DNA from: Gadus chalcogrammus
Lineage: Eukaryota; Chordata; Actinopteri; Gadiformes; Gadidae
NCBI RefSeq assembly: GCF_026213295.1
Contig: NC_079418.1
Span: 9,932,752 to 9,996,751, forward strand
Direction of reading: 5' to 3'
Length of the DNA: 64,000 bases
The notes beneath the pieces were generated by a model. That model was not told the origin of the DNA and searched no databases. It worked only from the letters and a program-made list of their open reading frames with translations. A program made the position numbers and the translations under genes. Below, piece by piece: positions 34,340-45,015 of the stretch (its first letter is position 1; each line of letters starts with the position of its first letter).

Positions 34340-35280
34340 TTGAGCGCCATTCTTTTTCTCACTAGCTGTTATTGCCAGTCATGACCGTTCATGCAAAGTA
34401 TGGTCCAACAAGCATTCTCCTGAATCGGTGACTCCACCTTTTAATATATATTTTTCCTTATGTGTTAGTCCTTGTATTTAAACACATTAATCAGGTAATT
34501 TGAAAGCGATAACAGATTTACATGTGCTTTGAATTTTGGTATTGCTGCAGACCTTTTTGTTTCTGAATTGAGGATTGGAGCTTTGAAGTTACTAATAATA
34601 ATCTTGATGTATGTTACAGGGTTTGGTGGCGGTAATATGGAGTTGTAAAAGCTGCATCAAGTAGGTCCGAGCTTTTGCATCACTACATGTTAAAGCATCC
34701 ACATTTTGGATGTAGTTCTCGCTTTCCATGTACATATCTGAACTGCCCATGCACATTTAAGACATGGAATGCCCTGAATTCAGTTTGAAACCTGAATCCT
34801 TTGTACTTTTTTTGTGCTTGCTACTATTTAGATCAACGATGAGTTCAAAATAATCACCACCCCAAATTCAGGTTCCTGTCTCAGCTGAACCTCTGACAAA
34901 CTGACGAGGCTGTTCCAACGGAGAGGACACCTAGGGCAAATGTTAAAAAAAAACGTTGCACAAATGGCAGATGTAAGTTATACGGGAGTCCAACTTTCAT
35001 AAAAAATGAATTGACTGTTTTTGGAAAAAATTATGTTTTGTTTTTTATTGTTGAGATGTTATGCAACACTATAGAATGTTTAGTTGCCACATAGTTGAGT
35101 GGCAAAGAGGGTACATGAATTGTACACAAAGCCAGGGAGACAATAAGTGAATTTATTTTTCAACTTCCCCTTCCACTATTAGTACATCTATTTTGTCTCA
35201 CAGCAAGGCTCTTAATCATATGAAGAAGCCAGGTGCTATATTCTCAAATTTCTAAATTATTTAATTCTTATTTCAAATGA
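34340..35280. other. AT-rich intergenic stretch
   Basis: No coding similarity or repeat structure was recognised. Confidence 0.35.
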
Positions 35281-35283
35281 CAG

Positions 35284-35829
35284 TGTCACACCGCGTCCTG
35301 CTACGCGGTCCACTACCTCCATCTAGTGGCCACTTGACGCCAGTGGTCCTTCTCCTCACACACCAGTCTGCAATCATCCAATCACCATTCCCAACTTCAG
35401 CCAGAGATCTCCTACCAGCCGGCGCTAGTTCGTCGTTACGAACTACAGTCATTATCGGTCCTACCAGTATTCTTAAACTCTGTCTCTAGCCTGAACCCTT
35501 GATAACCTCCTCTCTTACTCTCTAGTACTTCCCCAGCCATCGAACCCCTGCCTGCCCAACTACCCGTCTGTCACCTAGCCCCTGACTGCCTGCTCGTTAC
35601 CGGACCCCTGCCTGCCTGATTACCCGTCCGTCGCCAAGCCCCTGACTGCCTGCTCGTTACCGGACCCCTCCCTGCCTGACTACCAGTCTGTCGCCAGGCC
35701 CCTGACTGTCTGATCGCCCGCCTGTTGCCTGTCTGACTACCCGCCTGCCTACCAATAAACCCCGTTCCCCTTTACCTCGTCTCTGCCTGTGTCTGCACTT
35801 GGGTCCCCACGTTCCGTACCCCCGTAACA
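35284..35829 (+). mobile_element. 5' LTR of a Ty3/gypsy-type retroelement
   Basis: The interval begins TGTCACACCGCG and ends CGTAACA, and a gag-like frame starts 16 bases downstream, as expected for a 5' LTR. A 60-bp unit ('cccctgactgcctgctcgtt' start) is repeated about three times at 35520-35720. An AATAAA signal at 35753-35758 lies before the R/U5-like end. No primer-binding site was recognised and no 3' LTR is present, so the LTR limits rest on end motifs only. Confidence 0.65.
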
Positions 35830-35845
35830 GTACGAACTGGCCAAC

Positions 35846-36560
35846 ATGGACCCAGCGGATGCTGAGGCACTCCGCCAGATGATTTCCCGTCAAGGAACTC
35901 TCCTGGGTCAGCATGACCAGGTCCTGCAGGAGATCACTTCCAACCTTCGTCAGTTGGCCGTGTCAGTACGCTCCCAGCGCCCCGTCTCTTTGGATCCATC
36001 TGTCTCTGTTCCTGGTCCATCGGCTTCGTCCCGGGAGCCGTTCATTCCAGCTCCTGAACGCTACGAGGGAGACCTGGGATCCTGTCGGTCCTTCCTCCTC
36101 CAGTGCTCTTTGGTTTTTGAACTGCAGCCCCAGACCAACCCCACCGATAAGTCACAGGTCGCCTACCTCATCGGTTCCTTGCGAGGCGAGGTGCTCGCTT
36201 GGGCTACGGCCGTGTGGGAACGTGGTTCCGCGGTTTGTTGAAACTATTCCGCCTTCACCGAGGAGATGCGGAGGGTTTTCGATCACCCGGTCCAGGGAAA
36301 GGAGGCCTCTCGGCGTCTTCTGCATCTCCGCCAGGGATCCCGCAGCGTCACCTCCTTCGCTGTTGAGTTCCGCACCCTCGCGGCTGAGAGCGGCTGGAAC
36401 GAGGAAGCCCAGCAGGGGGTTTTCCTAAGTGCTCTATCCGATGACGTCAAGGACCAGCTGACTTCTCGGGAGGAATCCGCGGGTCTGGATGAGTTGATCG
36501 CTCTCTCCATTCGGTTCGACAATCGTTTGCGCGAACGCCGCAGAGAGAGAGGGTCACGGG
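35846..36560 (+). pseudogene. Ty3/gypsy gag fragment with in-frame stop
   Basis: The capsid-precursor gene of a retrotransposon starts at ATG 35846 (MDPADAEALRQM), with a coiled N-terminus and then the gag core PERYEGDLGSCRSFL. TGA at 36239-36241 breaks the frame, which continues unshifted as [16 protein letters not shown] and [20 protein letters not shown] to about 36550. There the sequence passes abruptly into an unrelated repeat array. The zinc knuckle, protease, reverse transcriptase and integrase are all missing. This is a dead 5' fragment. Confidence 0.82.
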
Positions 36561-37105
36561 GCACCCGGGCACCCCGAAGTGAGGGCGGGGTACTTTCAAG
36601 TGCCCCTTCACCTAGGGGCACTTTGGAGTAAGTTCGGGGCACTTAGGGGAACTTTCGAGTAAGTTCGGGGCACCTGGGCACCCCGAAGTGAGGGCGGGGT
36701 ACTTTCAAGTGCCCCTTCACTTAGGGACACTTTGGAGTACGTTCGGGGCACTTAGGGACACTTTGGAGTAAGTTCGGGGCACTTAGGAGCACTTTGGAGT
36801 AAGTTCGGGGCACCCCGAAGTGAGGGCGGGGTACTTTCAAGTGCCCCTTCACTTAGGGGCACTTTGGAGTAAGTTCGGGGCACCCGGGCACTCCGAAGTG
36901 AGGGCGGGGTACTTTCAAGTGCCCCTTCACTTAGGAGCACTTTCGTGTGTCCGAAAGTGTCCGGAATTGGAGAGGTCATTTCAGGACACTTTCTAATTCA
37001 ATCTTAGGTGCCCCGAAATGGAGAGGTATATTTCGGACACTTTCGTGTGTCCGAAAGTCTCCGAAATTGGATAAGTACAATTTCAGACACTTTCGGAAAT
37101 ATAAG
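36550..37105. repeat. Irregular array of ~20-80 bp modules and hairpins
   Basis: The module 'gaagtgagggcggggtactt' recurs at 36576, 36686, 36817 and 36895. Between copies lie variable numbers of 'cacttaggg(g)(a/c)actttggagtaagttcgggg' modules. From 36943 a related 'cggacactttcgtgtgtccg' self-complementary unit occurs twice. Unit spacing (110, 131, 78) shows growth by unequal exchange. It is fused to the truncated gag. Confidence 0.88.
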
Positions 37106-37424
37106 TTTATTCATGAATCTTTTTAATTCATACATTTATGGATTTATATCACTTTTATTCAAAACAAGACACATTTGTGTGTGGATCAGAAATGTGTGTG
37201 TGAAACTTACTTTTGCTTGTGGATTTATTTTACATTTATACCTGCCGATATCCATTTGTGCGTGCATTGAAATGTATTTGTAAGAAGAGAGTAATTTATA
37301 TAAAAATCACAAAATACATTTGTTAATCCTTCTCTGTGCATTCATTATTAATGAGACTGTTCTGACCCCATAAAAATTGACAAACAACGACCAGTTTCCA
37401 AATGTTTTTTTTATTGAAACGTTT

Positions 37425-37590
37425 CAAACACGGAACATGAATAAATATATGTAACTAAAACACAACATGAATAAATATATATAACAAAAACACGGAACAT
37501 GAATAAATATGAAGAACTTAAACATAACATGAATAAATATATAGAACTGAAACACAACACGAATAATAAATATATAGGACTGAACTGAAC
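37425..37590. repeat. ~33-36 bp AT-rich minisatellite
   Basis: About five units of the form 'acacaacatgaataaatata' plus 'tagaactgaa' lie in tandem with small indels. No coding frame is supported on either strand. Confidence 0.85.
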
Positions 37591-37595
37591 GGTTA

Positions 37596-38104
37596 TGCCG
37601 CTTTTCCACTGCATGGCACCAGCTCGACTCGACTCAGCCCGCATTTTTTGCGTTTCCACCGCGAAAACATGGTATCTGGTACCTGAAGTGGCTGCTTTTT
37701 TTAGTACCGCCTCGCTCTAGGTTCCAAGCGAGCTGAGCCGATGCTAAAAGGTGACGTCGGCAGACGGCCGGCCACTGATTGGCCAGAGAGTGTGACGAAG
37801 TCACGAGAGCGACATGGCAACCATGCTGGTAACAGCCATAGCAGCGCCGCAGCCAACATATTCCACTTCTTCAACATGCCAGCTAATAATAGTAATGTTA
37901 TCGATGTCCTCCATTGTTGTTAGGTGGGTTCTGTCCATGTGTGGGTTGCGTAGGTGTTGTTTGCGTCGCGTACAAAAATACGTCACGGCCCTTTCGCGCA
38001 GCCGACCCCGCCCACGTCCAGGAGGTACTATTTGCGGTGGAAAACGACCCGTGCTGCTACCGTGTCGAGTCGAGTCGAGCTACATGTGCGGTGGAAAAGC
38101 GGCA
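37596..38104. mobile_element. PIF/Harbinger-like MITE
   Basis: TGCCGCTTTTCCACTGCATG at the left is matched by the complement of the right end (GCGGTGGAAAAGCGGCA). Inside both ends is 'agctcgactcgactc'. Flanking TA is shared. The 509-bp element lacks coding capacity. The GTGGAAAAGCGGC end is a family that I recall as common in teleosts; superfamily placement is tentative. Confidence 0.8.
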
Positions 38105-38194
38105 TAGAGCATACAGCAGGTCCAGACCTAGTACTGAAGGGAAATTCAAATTGAGCGAAAGTACTTAGGCGGGCGGAGCCAGGCTAAGGCTATA

Positions 38195-38330
38195 ACCATT
38201 AAATCGTTTTTGGGCCATTAAATCGTTCCTACACTTCTTATATCTCCTTAACGTTTTTGTTTTATGTCTGCCAATCATCTCTGCGTCGCGTGTAAAGTCC
38301 TATGGCCCAAAAACGATTGGGTAATACCAC
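38195..38330. repeat. Short inverted repeat
   Basis: 'atcgtttttgggccat' near 38204 is complemented by 'atggcccaaaaacgat' near 38302. This gives a ~135-bp inverted-repeat unit that may be a tiny MITE. Confidence 0.7.
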
Positions 38331-38687
38331 GGGAATACGAAATACTTGTGTGCGGAATAGCGGCCGTCTCGAGGGAGGGGGTGCGGCAAGGAGGAGAAAA
38401 GGAGGCAGAGTAATACCAGCTCGGACCAGCGACTGGAAGCGCGAGAAGAAAGTTGCTCCAAAGTTTCTGGAGGTCGGTGAAGACGCACAGCAGCAGTCCC
38501 CGTTCTGCAGAGGATATTACGGGATTGGACCTACGCTTTCTTGGCTGTTTTTTGGCTTTGAGCTAAAAAATAAATACAATATATGAAGATTGCCTATCCA
38601 CCTTGGAGCTTTTACATTCACGTGAACTTCTAAAAGGATGTATCACTGCTAATATTTTACAGAAGAATTGGAAAGTTTTCCACCGAA

Positions 38688-38748
38688 ATGGAAGGGCCTA
38701 TTCCATGGATAATCTTTTCTTTTGTGTTGTTAATTTGTCATTGTGAAG
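38688..38748 (+). CDS. Possible signal-peptide first exon
   Basis: ATG at 38688 opens MEGPIPWIIFSFVLLICHCE, a short polar start, a hydrophobic run and a cysteine-containing end. It stops at a strong donor, GAAG|GTAAGA, in phase 1, which is the usual phase after signal-peptide exons of immunoglobulin-superfamily genes. The upstream ~300 bases (38340-38687) are plausible 5' UTR. No downstream exon was found in the window. It could be an isolated remnant or chance. Confidence 0.35.
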
Positions 38749-40080
38749 GTAAGACCACGCTGTGAATGACTAAAAACGGTTAGTCTTTTCAGGGCAATGA
38801 CTGCCCTCTTGCTCTTTCTGGGAGAAATCCCCACTCTCTCCTTTACCTCTCTGGCCAACCGTTGGGCCACAGAGGGCCTCTTCTTCAAGGAGCCAGCACA
38901 AGGAGTGGAGGAGGAGGAGGAGGAGGAGCCAGCAGCAGCAGGAGCAGGGGAGGAGGAGCCAGCAGGAGCAGGGGAGGAGCCAGCAGGAGCAGGAGCGGGT
39001 AAGGAGGAGCCAGCAGCAGCAAGAGCGGAGGAGGAGGAGGAGGAGCCAGCAGGAGCAGGGGAGGAGGAGCCAGCAGGAGCAGGGGAGGAGGAGCCAGCAG
39101 GAGCAGGGGAGGAGGAGCCAGCAGGAGCAGGAGCGGGTGAGGAGGAGCCAGCAGCAGCAGGAGCGGGGGAGGAGGAGCCAGCAGCAGCAGGAGCGAGGGA
39201 GGAGGAGCCAGCAGCAGCAAGAGCGGGGGAGGAGGAGCCAGCAGCAGCAGGAGCGGGGGAGGAGGAGCCAGCAGCAGCAGGAGCGGGGGAGGAGGAGCCA
39301 GCAGCAGCAGGAGCGGGGGAGGAGGAGCCAGCAGCAGCAGGAACGGGGGGGGAGGAGGAGGAGGAATCGGATGAGGGCTCCTGCTGTGCCAGGCAGACAA
39401 AGAGGTCCCTCATCTGCTTGGCCCGTGGTAATCTTTTATGGAGCGCATCAAAGCGCTCTTGCGTGTGTGCGTCGTGCCACATGATCTCACTGAGACTCCT
39501 GCCGACCTCTGAGTCGAAGTTCTACAAACAAAGAAAAAGAGGGGCATTTACAAACAACAATGTGTTTGCATCGAATGTGTGTAACGGAAGCAAAATGCAC
39601 CAAATTGACCAATTCCTTATCATGTGTTTTTGATACTCACGTATGTGGCCACGGCTGAACGGATGTCCGTCAAGCTTGGGGACCCGGGGAGGCCCATCTC
39701 CCCCCAAGCATGGAGGAGGGACGACAACACCTATGAGGCCGACTGCGCGAAAAACAAACATAATTAACACCACTTTTGCATGACCGCATTTCCTCATTGG
39801 TTCTACACTACAGATTTGTACAATTATTGATGAACTGATCCATCCCACTCACCACATCCCTGGTGTCTCCTCCTCCTCCTCCTCCTTAGCAGCAGCAGAT
39901 TTTTTTTCTTCTGGGTAGAGAGAAAAACAATAACAAGACATGATTAAGTTACATACTTTGGCCTTGGGCAAAATGATTATGTATTACACTAATCAATTAT
40001 CTTCTCACCCCAAGAGTGCCAAATGGTAGTTTGCGCTTGACCGCTTTCAGGGTCTGCTTCTCCTGCTCCTCGAATACTCG
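38736..40080 (-). CDS. Unknown minus-strand gene with S/P/A-rich repeat domain
   Basis: Reading right to left, an exon ending near 40010 gives EEQEKQTLKAVKRKLPFGTL. The next, at about 39845-39910, gives KSAAAKEEEEEETPGM. One at about 39640-39738 gives VLSSLLHAWGEMGLPGSPSL and TDIRSAVATY; its first codons contain a TAG unless splicing differs. The large exon, from 39523 after TTTGTTTGTAG, begins NFDSEVGRSLSEIMWHDAHT and QERFDALHKRLPRAKQMRDL. It then enters decapeptide repeats PAAAGSSSPA and ends KERVGISPRKSKRAVIALKR. The terminal segment is basic, the repeat low-complexity. I do not recognise the family; it resembles proteins carried by fish DNA transposons. A repeat element truncates its upstream side near 40066. 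Confidence 0.5.
38905..39360. repeat. 30-bp coding minisatellite open on both strands
   Basis: Units of 'gagcgggggaggaggagc' plus 'cagcagcagcag', with 15-30 bp variants, run about 15 times. On the minus strand they encode alanine/serine/proline decapeptides within the gene above. On the plus strand they read glutamate/alanine/glycine without stops, which yields a long but probably spurious frame. Confidence 0.93.
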
Positions 40081-40760
40081 TTCCAGAAAAAAACACCATT
40101 AAAAACAACATTAATAATCCTTATATACTCCCTGGAACCGATTTTGACAGTATCTGCATGTTTTGTTGAAGATTGAATAGCTTTTGAACGTTAATTAGTA
40201 GGCCTAAGTAGGTTGAAGTTCCTTCGTTTTTACCTGTGAAAGCGAACAGCTGTTGCTCCGTTCCAAATCAGCTGTTCTCTGCCATCTCAGCCCTTACGGG
40301 AGCTTTTCAATTCATCCTGGAACGTGCATCTTTTCAGGGAATTTGTACAATAAATCCATAACAAATACCGAATATTGATTGTCTTATGTGTCCATATTAT
40401 ATCCATTATATTGACCGGGTATTCCCAAGACGCTCACGCTCTGCAGCAAGCCAGTCACAGTTGTTTGGCGCGGCGCTGTACAGCGAACGTAAACAAACAA
40501 CTAAGCTAAGGTTTTAAGTATTACTTTTCCTCCAGAGATCCCGCTAATGTTGTGTTATAAAGTAGAGGGAAACAAGATATCTATTCTTCCTCCACCTCTC
40601 TCGCTTCTCTGCTTGGTGTCGCTGACGCTTATAGTTTGCCTCCCTCGCTCTGGTCACGTACGTGAAAATAAATAAATAACGAAGCTCCGAATACTGATTT
40701 AAGCTTCAAATACTAATTTTCCGAACCAGTATTCGAATATTCGAATAATTTCAACACCTG
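40066..40760 (+). repeat. Dispersed repeat X, 5'-truncated copy
   Basis: From 'gaatactcgttccag' to 'ttcgctctggtcacgt' it matches 60835-61428 closely. It continues to a 3' end with 'ttcgaatattcgaataattt' that the other copy lacks. It abuts the unknown minus-strand gene without its own left end. Confidence 0.9.
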
Positions 40761-40769
40761 ACAATACAC

Positions 40770-41865
40770 TGTAGAGCATATTGTAATGCAGCGTTGAATG
40801 GATGAATAGCTTACATAAGGGTACCCAGCACTTTTCAGACCACACTCAAGCTTATGGTTATTGTCCCCACCACTTCTAAAAACAAACTGACGCCCTTGCA
40901 GCCCAGAGAAGAGCCCTCCAACCTCACTTTGCCGGCGTGATACCTTAAGGTAAGTTGCATAGCCTACATTTATACTCTTTCTAAAAAAAGGTATTGTTAT
41001 TAATCACATCACGTTACTCAGTCGTTTTATCTGTTTGAAACGCCCTAGTCATGCACTCCACAACGTTACATTTAATAGCTTCTGCTAAATTACTAAATGT
41101 ATGTAGGTCTATGGTTGGATATAGAGCAGGCAAATGCAGCGAGCCGATCATTATAAATATTTCCTCTGCTAGAATATATTCTAGCCTATTTCTTGTGGAT
41201 AATACGCCTTGCATTTAAAGTGTATAAAGGTGTATTAGAATAGGCTATGGTAAATCCCGAGTCCATCCGCGCTTCCTTCGAAACCTATGTCGATTAAAGT
41301 CGAGCAGGCTAGGCTAATGAGTACGAGCTATACCGGTGGGACCGTGGGAAATATGCAGAGACAGTTAAAATAAATAGTAGGCTCAACAGTAGCCGCGTTT
41401 ACATGGACACATCTGATCCGTATAGATTTCTATGCAGAATATAATTAAGCAATAGATCACGACAGGCTGTGGTATGTGCTCATTATACCACTGTTAAGGG
41501 GCGTTGTTCGGCCCGACGCGCAGCGGAGGGCCGGCGACCCCCTTCAGTTTAAACATTCTTTCCAATGAATGTACATTACAATATCAGTATCCAAGCAGAG
41601 ATGCAACTTGACAGGTTGGATCAGAGGGTTGAATAGATGGTTTATTCCAGGATGTAATACAGCGAGATACAGACTTAGGTTGAATAATCTATAGTGGACG
41701 CGGTTGAGGAGCAGTTTTGAGACGTGTTCCTTGGCTGTCGAACCCTCTTCTCACCGAACCAAAGGGTTGGGGCGAGTATTTATACACAGAGAGAACATGA
41801 ATAACACGTAAACAGAAGCACTCTCAGCCTTGATAAGGTATATGGCCCTGGCTATGTTCCAGAGG
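40770..41865. other. Intergenic stretch with small repeat remnants
   Basis: No coding similarity. A block at about 41497-41545 ('aaggggcgttgttcggcccg' start) looks like an inverted end of a non-autonomous transposon, but a partner was not found. Confidence 0.35.
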
Positions 41866-41869
41866 ACCA

Positions 41870-42981
41870 GTGCTCTATACCACGAAGCTCGCTGAACATA
41901 CCCAGGCTTTCTTGGGAAAACCTGGCTCGACAGAGCCGCAACTCGCAATCCGAGTTAAATGGTACCACAAAGCTCACTTTAGATTAAATTAGTTGAACCA
42001 GGTTTTCCGCTTTAGGTTCAGTGCGCGTTCACGTGAAAGGGGCGTTTTTTGCGTTATTTTTCTCACCTTTACGATAGATCAAGCAGTCTATATGCGTATA
42101 AGTGAAAATATTCTGCATATTGTCTGTAAAATAACTATGCCAAATGCAGAATTGTTCGCCATTAATCCAAATAGAATGATGATGATTTAAAAATGCATAA
42201 GCAACGTCCATCCTGCCTTATTCTATCATTTAGGGAATTCACTTTAAATACACCCTATGTAAGAAATGTTTTTACCCCCATAGATGTGGTGCCAGCACGG
42301 CCTTTAAAATATGGGTTCAAGTTCGAAATAAGCACAAAAATATAATTCCGTAAGCTTTAGTGAATAAGCATTCCATATGCATGATAATTGGGACTTTTTA
42401 TGCTTCACATAAATTCGCGTCACTTGGGAGTCGAACCCCCTGCGCAGATATTCAAGACTGACGCGCTACCTCCACTCTAGCACTCTGTCACGGAGACACA
42501 ATGCGCAACAGTCAGCATTGTCTACATAAGGTCCAAAAGGACGATCAAATAACGAACACCCTCTTATGAGAATCTGTATCTCTCATGAAGAACCCCAATT
42601 TCGTTGTTTGCACAATGACAATAAAGTCTGAAATCTGAATATCGTCAGACAATGCCAGGGGATCGGTTCTGTCCCGTAAAACCCTCTGTCTCCGGAGAGA
42701 CGCCTGTACGAGAAGTGCGCAGAGGTCCACGGGAACACCCAGAAATGGTGACGCCATTGTCAGAGGAGGGGCTAGGAAGCTGCGCACGCCGATTTAAGTA
42801 GCCGATCTCCGGCTAGACTAAAGCCGAAAAACTGCTCCCGACCAGGTTTGGTTGCGAGCATAAGTCACCATGGTGATACAGCGACGCTAAAAGAGATCGA
42901 CTTTCGTGGTACAACTAACCCAGGCTTGGAGCTCAACATACCTCGCTAACCCTCTAAGCGAGCTTCGTGGTACAGGGCCCA
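41870..42981. mobile_element. MITE with TACCACGAAGC ends
   Basis: The left end 'ctataccacgaagctcgct' is complemented by the right end 'agcgagcttcgtggtacagg'. Further in, 'gtaccacaaagctcac' and 'gactttcgtggtac' form a second inverted pair. Flanking outer sequence does not show a clear TSD. It contains a tRNA-Met-like stretch and no transposase. Confidence 0.65.
42425..42490 (-). tRNA. tRNA-Met-like degenerate sequence
   Basis: On the minus strand 'gtagcgcgtcagtctt' and 'GGTTCGACTCCC' match the D arm and B box of elongator methionine tRNA as I know it. The anticodon region reads TTGAATA rather than CTCATAA, and the acceptor stem does not pair. It is probably a SINE head or tRNA pseudogene inside the MITE. 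Confidence 0.4.
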
Positions 42982-42989
42982 GGTTGGTT

Positions 42990-43560
42990 CATCCTTGTTG
43001 AGACATAACAAATGGCAGATGTTGGAAATAACACCTTGTATCAGTGTGAGAGGCACTGGCCTGTTCCTAGACTAGACATGTGAACACAGATAGACACTAA
43101 AATACACCAACATTCTACATTCCTCCCTCTTGATCATAATAAACGTAGTTTAAAGATCACCCTTAAAATTAGAATTCAGTCGAGTGTATCTACTGGTAAA
43201 CCTTTAACAATTAACTAAATCAATAAAAGAAAGCATAAAAGGCAATAGACAAGTAAATTCAAATCATACACAAGTAAACCAGGTGTAGGCTACTATAATA
43301 AAGAAAATAACAAACTCATTAGGTTACTCATGATTAAACCAAAACAGATAAAAAATATAAAGAATCAAGAAAGTCAACTGTCCAGACACCTCCCTCTGCT
43401 TGGCAGTGAATCTCCACCCTTTTTAATAGCCTTCACTGTTCCCAGCAGAAAAGTGGTTCAGTTTCTCTAAACAAAATTAAAGGGCCCAGAGGAAGGCCTA
43501 GCCTTAGAAACGTTGTTTGGGGCACCAGACCTTACGACGGGGTGGGCTCTCTAACACAGC
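42990..43560. other. Intergenic stretch, AT-rich
   Basis: No coding similarity. The segment around 43010-43140 ('cattcctccctcttgatc') could be part of an LTR, but no paired copy is present in the window. Confidence 0.3.
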
Positions 43561-43568
43561 CACCCTAG

Positions 43569-43933
43569 CCCTGCGTTCACACCAAAAGATGCATTTGCTG
43601 CCCGAACGCGTTGACGCCTGAGTTTTGCGGCGCGTCAAATCAAGTTTTGCGGCGCGTCAAAGGTTTGCGGCGCGTCAAAAGTTGAAATATTTCAACTCGA
43701 GCAGCATTTGACGCGCCGCAAAATACGTGAACGCGCCCTTCGCCCGTGCCCGGCAGCGGGCACGGGCATGCCGCGCCGCAAATCAGATTTTGACGCGCGT
43801 CAAATCAAGTTTTGCTGCCCGTTTTCTCGGCAGCAAATGCATCGGCAGTAAAGCAGCAACGCGTCTCTACATTCACTTTGAATGGGATCACGACGCGCGT
43901 CAACTTTTTGCATCTTTTGGTGTGAACGCAGGG
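43569..43933. mobile_element. 365-bp MITE with perfect 24-bp TIRs
   Basis: CCCTGCGTTCACACCAAAAG is exactly complemented at the right end, and a further four bases (ATGC) also match. Flanking triplets are TAG and TAA. The body carries a repeated 'tttgcggcgcgtcaaa' word. There is no coding capacity. A TA-type target fits Harbinger or Tc1/mariner MITEs. Confidence 0.88.
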
Positions 43934-44045
43934 TAAGATCCAACAAGATCGGGGCAGTCCCCGGGGGGGGTCGGTCGGGGGGCGGTCATTCCGTGAAACA
44001 CACAGAGCGCTAACTTGACGACCACATAGAGCATAATAACGGGAA

Positions 44046-44420
44046 GGACAAACGGCTGTGCGATTTGGACTATCTGAGAAAACATGGCACAATGAAGGAC
44101 CTGTGCCACAGCTGATGGAAAGCTCTCTAAAGCAGTTTAGAAAGTTAGTCATCGATGGTGTAACAATCAGAACTTAATGTGGTGGTGACAACTGCTTTAG
44201 AATTCATGATGACATTGCTTTAGTGCAAAACATTCTTCTGCATGAAGGGTGCTATTATGTAATGTACATGTTGTACACTAGAAGAGAGCATTTTTTTAGT
44301 TACCCTGTGGACTCGACTGAATTAGACATTCTGGTTGTTTCAGGCCTCTCACCAAGTTTAAAATGTGCAAGACTTGATGGAAATGTAAGAAAATGTCAGA
44401 ATTCCTTTGTTAGAGACTAG
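44046..44420 (+). pseudogene. Orphan coding relic with one in-frame stop
   Basis: One frame reads GQTAVRFGLSEKTWHNEGPV ... FRKLVIDGVTIRT, then TAA at 44175-44177, then CGGDNCFRIHDDIALVQNIL, LLHEGCYYVMYMLYTRREHF and FSYPVDSTELDILVVS, to a natural stop. The length and composition look like a real C-terminal exon. The pattern resembles C-terminal parts of other transposon-linked fish proteins, but I cannot name the family. Confidence 0.4.
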
Positions 44421-44848
44421 AAGTAAGTAAACAGGGAATTGTAATAGTGATTATTGATGACTTTTCTTTGTTTTGGACCTTTTATTTAATTTGTTAAACA
44501 GCTCCTGTCTCACTCTGATTATTGTGTGGGTATTGGTGTCGAATTATTATTATAACTTCTTTCTTGTTAAACACGGCCACTTAGACACTGTTAGTTTAAG
44601 GTGGAACTGTTCATTTGTTTGTGTGGCCTACTGTTGGAAACCTTGATAGTTACTGTTAACCATAAATTCTGTATGATTTCAATACAACCCTCGAAACTTG
44701 ACTCGTGACTCTTGAGCATTCTTTTAGTTAATGATATTGTTTAGCTGATTTACTTGATTTATTATTTAACTCTGTCTAAGTGGTGGTGGTGGGCTTTTCC
44801 CCCAAATACTGCTAAAAATGAAGAGAACCAATTGAGGTATTTTGCGCT

Positions 44849-44849
<1 letters not shown>

Positions 44850-44894
<45 letters not shown>
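44850..44894. repeat. (CA)n microsatellite
   Basis: About 22 CA units upstream of the DUF4806-type gene. Confidence 0.97.
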
Positions 44895-44899
<5 letters not shown>

Positions 44900-45015
44900 A
44901 CTTGCATTTATTGATTTGTCAATATGTTCAGTTATTTTGGAATCGTTCTTGTTGTTAAATGTGTGTATTAGGTAGGCAAGGCAGTAGGGTTGATTTTTGC
45001 AGAAGACCAGCTACT

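Noticed and set aside
35284..36640. A complete LTR retrotransposon or endogenous virus
   Set aside because: Only one LTR and part of gag exist. There is no protease, polymerase, integrase, envelope or second LTR, and gag has a stop.
38797..39633. 278-codon plus-strand frame rich in glutamate, alanine and glycine
   Set aside because: It exists because the 30-bp minisatellite lacks stops on both strands. The minus strand has flanking exons with splice sites and non-repetitive protein-like sequence, so the plus-strand frame is a shadow.
41497..41545. GC-rich block that looked like ribosomal DNA
   Set aside because: Only about 50 bases, with no continuation into conserved rRNA sequence; it fits the inverted end of a short transposon better.
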